Below, piece after piece: positions 22,093 to 24,868 of a stretch of 24,868 bases of DNA. Made by a program: the position numbers and the translations under genes. The notes under the pieces were generated by a model, which ran no database searches, had not been told where the DNA came from, and was given only the letters and a program-made list of their open reading frames with translations. The stretch covers positions 1 through 24,868 of the forward strand of contig JAGSGJ010000031.1 in NCBI GenBank assembly GCA_023955225.1. Reading direction: 5' to 3'. This DNA is from Sulfurovum sp. GTDB lineage: Bacteria; Campylobacterota; Campylobacteria; Campylobacterales; Sulfurovaceae. Numbering within the stretch: the stretch's first letter is position 1; every line of letters begins with the position of its first letter.

Positions 22093-23475
22093 ATGGCAGA
22101 CACGATAGAAAAAAGTATATTTAGAGAGTATGATATCCGTGGGATTTTCGAAAAAGAACTCAATGAGAAATCTGTCAAACTAATAGGCTATTACCTAGGT
22201 CAAAAGATTGCTGGAGACAAAGTCGTTTCCATCGGTTATGATGCCCGTTCCCACTCTCCCATATTAAGAGACTATCTTACTTCCGGACTCAATGCTGCTG
22301 GATGTAAAGTGTTAGATATGGGTATGGTCGCTACCCCGGTAAACTACTATAGCAACTACATTGATTTTGATGGTATCACTACAGATGCTTCCATTATGAT
22401 CACAGGTTCACACAATCCCAGCGAATATAACGGTTTTAAAATGACTGTTGATAAAAGTCCTTTTTTTAGTAGCGATATTTATGCCCTAGGTGATGAGATC
22501 GTAGCCAATCAAGATATCCTCATTGAAGACGATACTACAAAAACAGATATAGATGTAAAAACACCTTACATAAACTTTATGGTAAAGGAGTTTGACCACC
22601 TCAAGAACTTCCCTCAAAAAATCATTATAGATGGTGGTAATGGTGTTGCAGACACTGTCATTACAGATATTTTTGATGCTTTGGAATTTAATTACACAGG
22701 CCTCTATCTTGAACCAGATGGTACTTTTCCCAACCATCACCCGGACCCTTCAGTAGAAGAAAACCTTGCGGATGTAAAAGCAGCTTTAGCCAAAGATGGC
22801 GACATCGCTTTTGCTTACGATGGTGATGCTGACCGTATCGCTGTACTGACGCATAAGCATAATATCAAAGGTGACCAAATGGCACTGCTCTATGCTATGA
22901 AGATGCAAAACCCTACAGTCATTGGTGAGGTCAAATGTTCACAGGTTATGTATGATGAACTTGAACGTCGTGGTGCAAAAGCCATCATGTATAAAACCGG
23001 TCACTCTAACTTAAAAGTAAAGATGAAAGAGACAAATGCTGACTTGGCATGTGAAGTAAGTGGGCATATCTTCTTTAAACACCGTTACTTTGGTTATGAT
23101 GACGCCATCTATGCAACACTTAGAATGCTAGAACTCATTCACGATGGGATTGATCTAGATAAAGAGATTGATGCACTTCCAACAGTTTTCTCCACAGAAG
23201 AGATAAAAGTAGAAACTACAGAAGAAGAGAAGTTTTCGATTATAGACAAAGTCAAAGAACTTCTCATAAACCCACCTGCAGATTTCCCTAAAATTCTTAA
23301 CATCATCGATGTAGATGGTGTACGTATCAACTTTGAAAAGGGTTGGGGACTGGTTAGAGCAAGCAACACCACACCTGTACTAGTCACTCGATTTGAATCC
23401 ACCGATGAAGCATTGGCAAAAGAGTATGAATCAAAAGTCAATGCGCTCATCATGCAGGCAAAGCATTTACTATGA
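22093..23475 (+). CDS. Phosphomannomutase/phosphoglucomutase (AlgC-type)
   Basis: A 460-residue alpha-D-phosphohexomutase interconverting hexose 1- and 6-phosphates for nucleotide-sugar and surface polysaccharide synthesis. The N-terminal REYDIRGIFEKEL is typical of the AlgC/ManB branch. The phosphoserine loop is TGSHNPSEYNGFK with Ser106, and the metal loop is DGDADR (243-248). The sugar-binding loop is CEVSGHIFFKHRYFGYDDA, and the phosphate-binding loop near the end is RASNTTPVLVTRFE. Four domains of normal length are present. The stop overlaps the pgi start (ATGA), giving coupled production of two enzymes acting on glucose/fructose 6-phosphate. Whether mannose or glucose is preferred cannot be decided from sequence; symbols pgm, manB or algC are used for such genes. 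Confidence 0.92.
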   Translation: MADTIEKSIFREYDIRGIFEKELNEKSVKLIGYYLGQKIAGDKVVSIGYDARSHSPILRDYLTSGLNAAGCKVLDMGMVATPVNYYSNYIDFDGITTDASIMITGSHNPSEYNGFKMTVDKSPFFSSDIYALGDEIVANQDILIEDDTTKTDIDVKTPYINFMVKEFDHLKNFPQKIIIDGGNGVADTVITDIFDALEFNYTGLYLEPDGTFPNHHPDPSVEENLADVKAALAKDGDIAFAYDGDADRIAVLTHKHNIKGDQMALLYAMKMQNPTVIGEVKCSQVMYDELERRGAKAIMYKTGHSNLKVKMKETNADLACEVSGHIFFKHRYFGYDDAIYATLRMLELIHDGIDLDKEIDALPTVFSTEEIKVETTEEEKFSIIDKVKELLINPPADFPKILNIIDVDGVRINFEKGWGLVRASNTTPVLVTRFESTDEALAKEYESKVNALIMQAKHLL

Positions 23476-24692
23476 CCAATAAACTTTATTTTACTTCAAA
23501 AGATGAGCATGTACAAAAAAAAGCTTTCCAGGCTATAGAAGAGGAACAAAAGAGTATTGGGTATTATACGCTTCCAGATCAAGATATCACTCCTATACTA
23601 AAGTATTGTGATTCAATTTCAGATACGGTAGAGGCTATCGCAGTGATTGGGATCGGAGGAAGTTCTTTAGGTGCCAAGGCCATATATGAATTTATCAAAC
23701 CACTGAACGGACTATCAAGAAAACTTTACTTTTTTGAAAGTACAGACCCTATCAATATCACCACCCTGCTTTCAAAAATAGACCTTCAAAAAACCCATTT
23801 CCTGGTGATCTCCAAATCAGGAAATACTGTAGAGACTTTCTCTATCTATAAATACATCTATTCGCTTCAAAGTGATCCTTCAGCCTATACTTTCATCACG
23901 GATCCTAACTCTCCCCTTGAAAAGTATGCCAACGAGATCAATGCTGCTGTGCTTCACCTTCCCAACAATGTAGGAGGAAGGTTCTCTGTACTCTCCACAG
24001 TAGGTCTTGTCCCCTTAGCCTTATGCGGCATTGACATACAAGCACTTTTAAATGGTGCAAAGACCATAAAACAAAGCTTTTTTAACGATGGGTACCTGAA
24101 AGATACACTTCTGAAAAAAGCTGTCTTTTATGCAAAAAATCATGCCGAGTATAATATCAACTGTATTTTTGCCTACTCTGAAACACTCAAATATTTCTGT
24201 GAATGGTATGTACAACTATGGGGTGAGAGCTTAGGGAAACAACAACGCCATAGTGCATTTCATGTAGGTCTTACTCCTATTGGTCTTATCGGTCCCAAAG
24301 ATCAGCATTCCTTTCTTCTGCTTATCATGGAAGGAACCAGAGATAAATCTGTCACTTTCATTAAAATTGAAGATTTTGATGACAATATCCGCATTCCAAA
24401 TATCACTTTACCTCATTTAGAAATCCTTGATACCCTAAACGATCTCCCTTTTTCAAAACTCATTAACATGCAGTGTGACTCGGTCATGGAATCATTAAAA
24501 GCACAAAAAGATATTCCTCTTGACAGTATTATTCTTCCAAAGGTGAATGAAAACTCTATAGGATCTCTTATCTATTACTATGAACTTCTTACTTCATTAA
24601 TGGGAGAACTCATAGATGTCAATACTTATGACCAACCCGGAGTGGAAGCAGGAAAGATTATTTTAAAAAAGAAATTGAATGCAAAGTTCTAA
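23472..24692 (+). CDS. pgi: Glucose-6-phosphate isomerase
   Basis: A 406-residue isomerase interconverting glucose 6-phosphate and fructose 6-phosphate. Two SIS-type domains are present. Signatures are IGIGGSSLGAKAIYEF, the phosphate-binding VISKSGNTVET, GGRFSVLSTVGLVPLAL, the catalytic Glu in QLWGESLGK, the catalytic His in GPKDQHSFLLL, and the C-terminal Lys in YDQPGVEAGKIIL. It is shorter than the ~550-residue E. coli enzyme but fits the compact form I expect in Campylobacterota. It starts inside the stop of the mutase gene (ATGA). It ends four bases before the convergent partial gene, so the two transcripts overlap at their ends. Confidence 0.94.
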   Translation: MTNKLYFTSKDEHVQKKAFQAIEEEQKSIGYYTLPDQDITPILKYCDSISDTVEAIAVIGIGGSSLGAKAIYEFIKPLNGLSRKLYFFESTDPINITTLLSKIDLQKTHFLVISKSGNTVETFSIYKYIYSLQSDPSAYTFITDPNSPLEKYANEINAAVLHLPNNVGGRFSVLSTVGLVPLALCGIDIQALLNGAKTIKQSFFNDGYLKDTLLKKAVFYAKNHAEYNINCIFAYSETLKYFCEWYVQLWGESLGKQQRHSAFHVGLTPIGLIGPKDQHSFLLLIMEGTRDKSVTFIKIEDFDDNIRIPNITLPHLEILDTLNDLPFSKLINMQCDSVMESLKAQKDIPLDSIILPKVNENSIGSLIYYYELLTSLMGELIDVNTYDQPGVEAGKIILKKKLNAKF

Positions 24693-24696
24693 TCTT

Positions 24697-24868
24697 TTAT
24701 TGAGTACTAAACTCTAAGATATCCATCTCTTTTTCATATACTTCAGTCTGAACATCAAAAAGTCCAAGTAGTGTTGAAAAAAGATTGTCTTGCGTAAATT
24801 CATGTGAAGCATTTTTTCTAAGATTTTCTCTATCTATAGGAAAGTTTTGACCTAACCAAAGCACAGAA
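24697..24868 (-). CDS. C-terminal end of a phosphoethanolamine transferase-like sulfatase-fold protein (truncated by window edge)
   Basis: The last 172 bases hold an open minus-strand frame of 56 codons ending at TAA (24697-24699), with its 5' part beyond the window. The piece SVLWLGQNFPIDREN...HEFTQDNLFSTLLGLFDV and then QTEVYEKEMDIL matches the C-terminal pattern of EptA/CptA-type lipid A or core phosphoethanolamine transferases (HDNLFHTLLGLxDVxTxVYxxxLDI). If right, it is a periplasmic-facing enzyme modifying LPS, fitting with kdsA in the same region. Only the end is visible, so catalytic residues cannot be checked and no symbol is assigned. Confidence 0.72.
   Translation of the reverse strand, partial: SVLWLGQNFPIDRENLRKNASHEFTQDNLFSTLLGLFDVQTEVYEKEMDILEFSTQ

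Noticed and set aside
1..24868. tRNA, rRNA, tmRNA or CRISPR array
   Set aside because: I found no cloverleaf with a TTCRA arm, no rRNA sequence and no regularly spaced direct repeats. The short repeats seen are inverted or dispersed.

Overview
The window is 24.9 kb of AT-rich, gene-dense bacterial chromosome. It looks like a Campylobacterota (epsilonproteobacterial) genome, most likely a Sulfurovum/Sulfurimonas-type sulfur oxidiser. The reasons are: the futalosine-pathway gene mqnC; the kdsA-ribH-nusB order, which is also known from Campylobacter; a CcoI/FixI-type copper ATPase followed by ccoS (cbb3 oxidase assembly); prepilin signals of the AF(T/S)M type; and short RecG and Pgi proteins. 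The taxonomic call is inference from gene content, not a database match. I see no rRNA, tRNA, CRISPR array, transposase or prophage.

Layout. 2-1697 (+): the 3' end of a pilin-like gene and two further type II/IV pseudopilin-like genes with touching or overlapping stop/start codons. 1801-2334 (+): the ribosome hibernation factor hpf. 2414-5624 (-): recG and an M16-family protein that lacks the zinc motif. 5858-9568 (-): a five-gene run, EamA transporter > kdsA > ribH > nusB > mqnC, with overlaps at two junctions. 9701-11308 (-): a DUF3108-like exported protein and an unusually AT-rich sulfotransferase that looks acquired. 11385-15393 (+): mscS, der, trpS. 15412-18508 (-): a small acidic-tailed membrane protein, murI, rho, and an unknown membrane protein. 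18597-24692 (+): ccoI, ccoS, a YfaZ-like outer-membrane protein, a phosphomannomutase/phosphoglucomutase and pgi. 24697-24868 (-): the C-terminal end of a probable phosphoethanolamine transferase.

Many products serve the envelope and core physiology. KdsA, the hexose-phosphate mutase, Pgi and the EptA-like end relate to LPS and surface sugars. MurI makes D-glutamate for peptidoglycan. MqnC makes menaquinone, and CcoI/CcoS mature the terminal oxidase. Rho, NusB, Der, Hpf, RecG and TrpS handle information processing.

The coding content is ordinary; the unexplained material is mostly between genes. (1) der is bracketed by ~90-bp inverted repeats about 88 % identical. A third, short copy of the repeat end sits just upstream of the der -10 box, and the outer copy runs into the last codons of mscS. 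(2) The gaps after hpf and after mqnC carry diverged copies of one two-hairpin element. (3) The ccoI-ccoS gap holds three consecutive hairpins, two of them sharing a TTTAG loop. (4) A perfect palindrome in the trpS leader covers the ribosome-binding site. (5) The DUF3108-like gene is followed, in frame past an amber codon, by 29 plausible codons. No gap exceeds 300 bases; the largest, 12585-12875, is filled by the repeat element.
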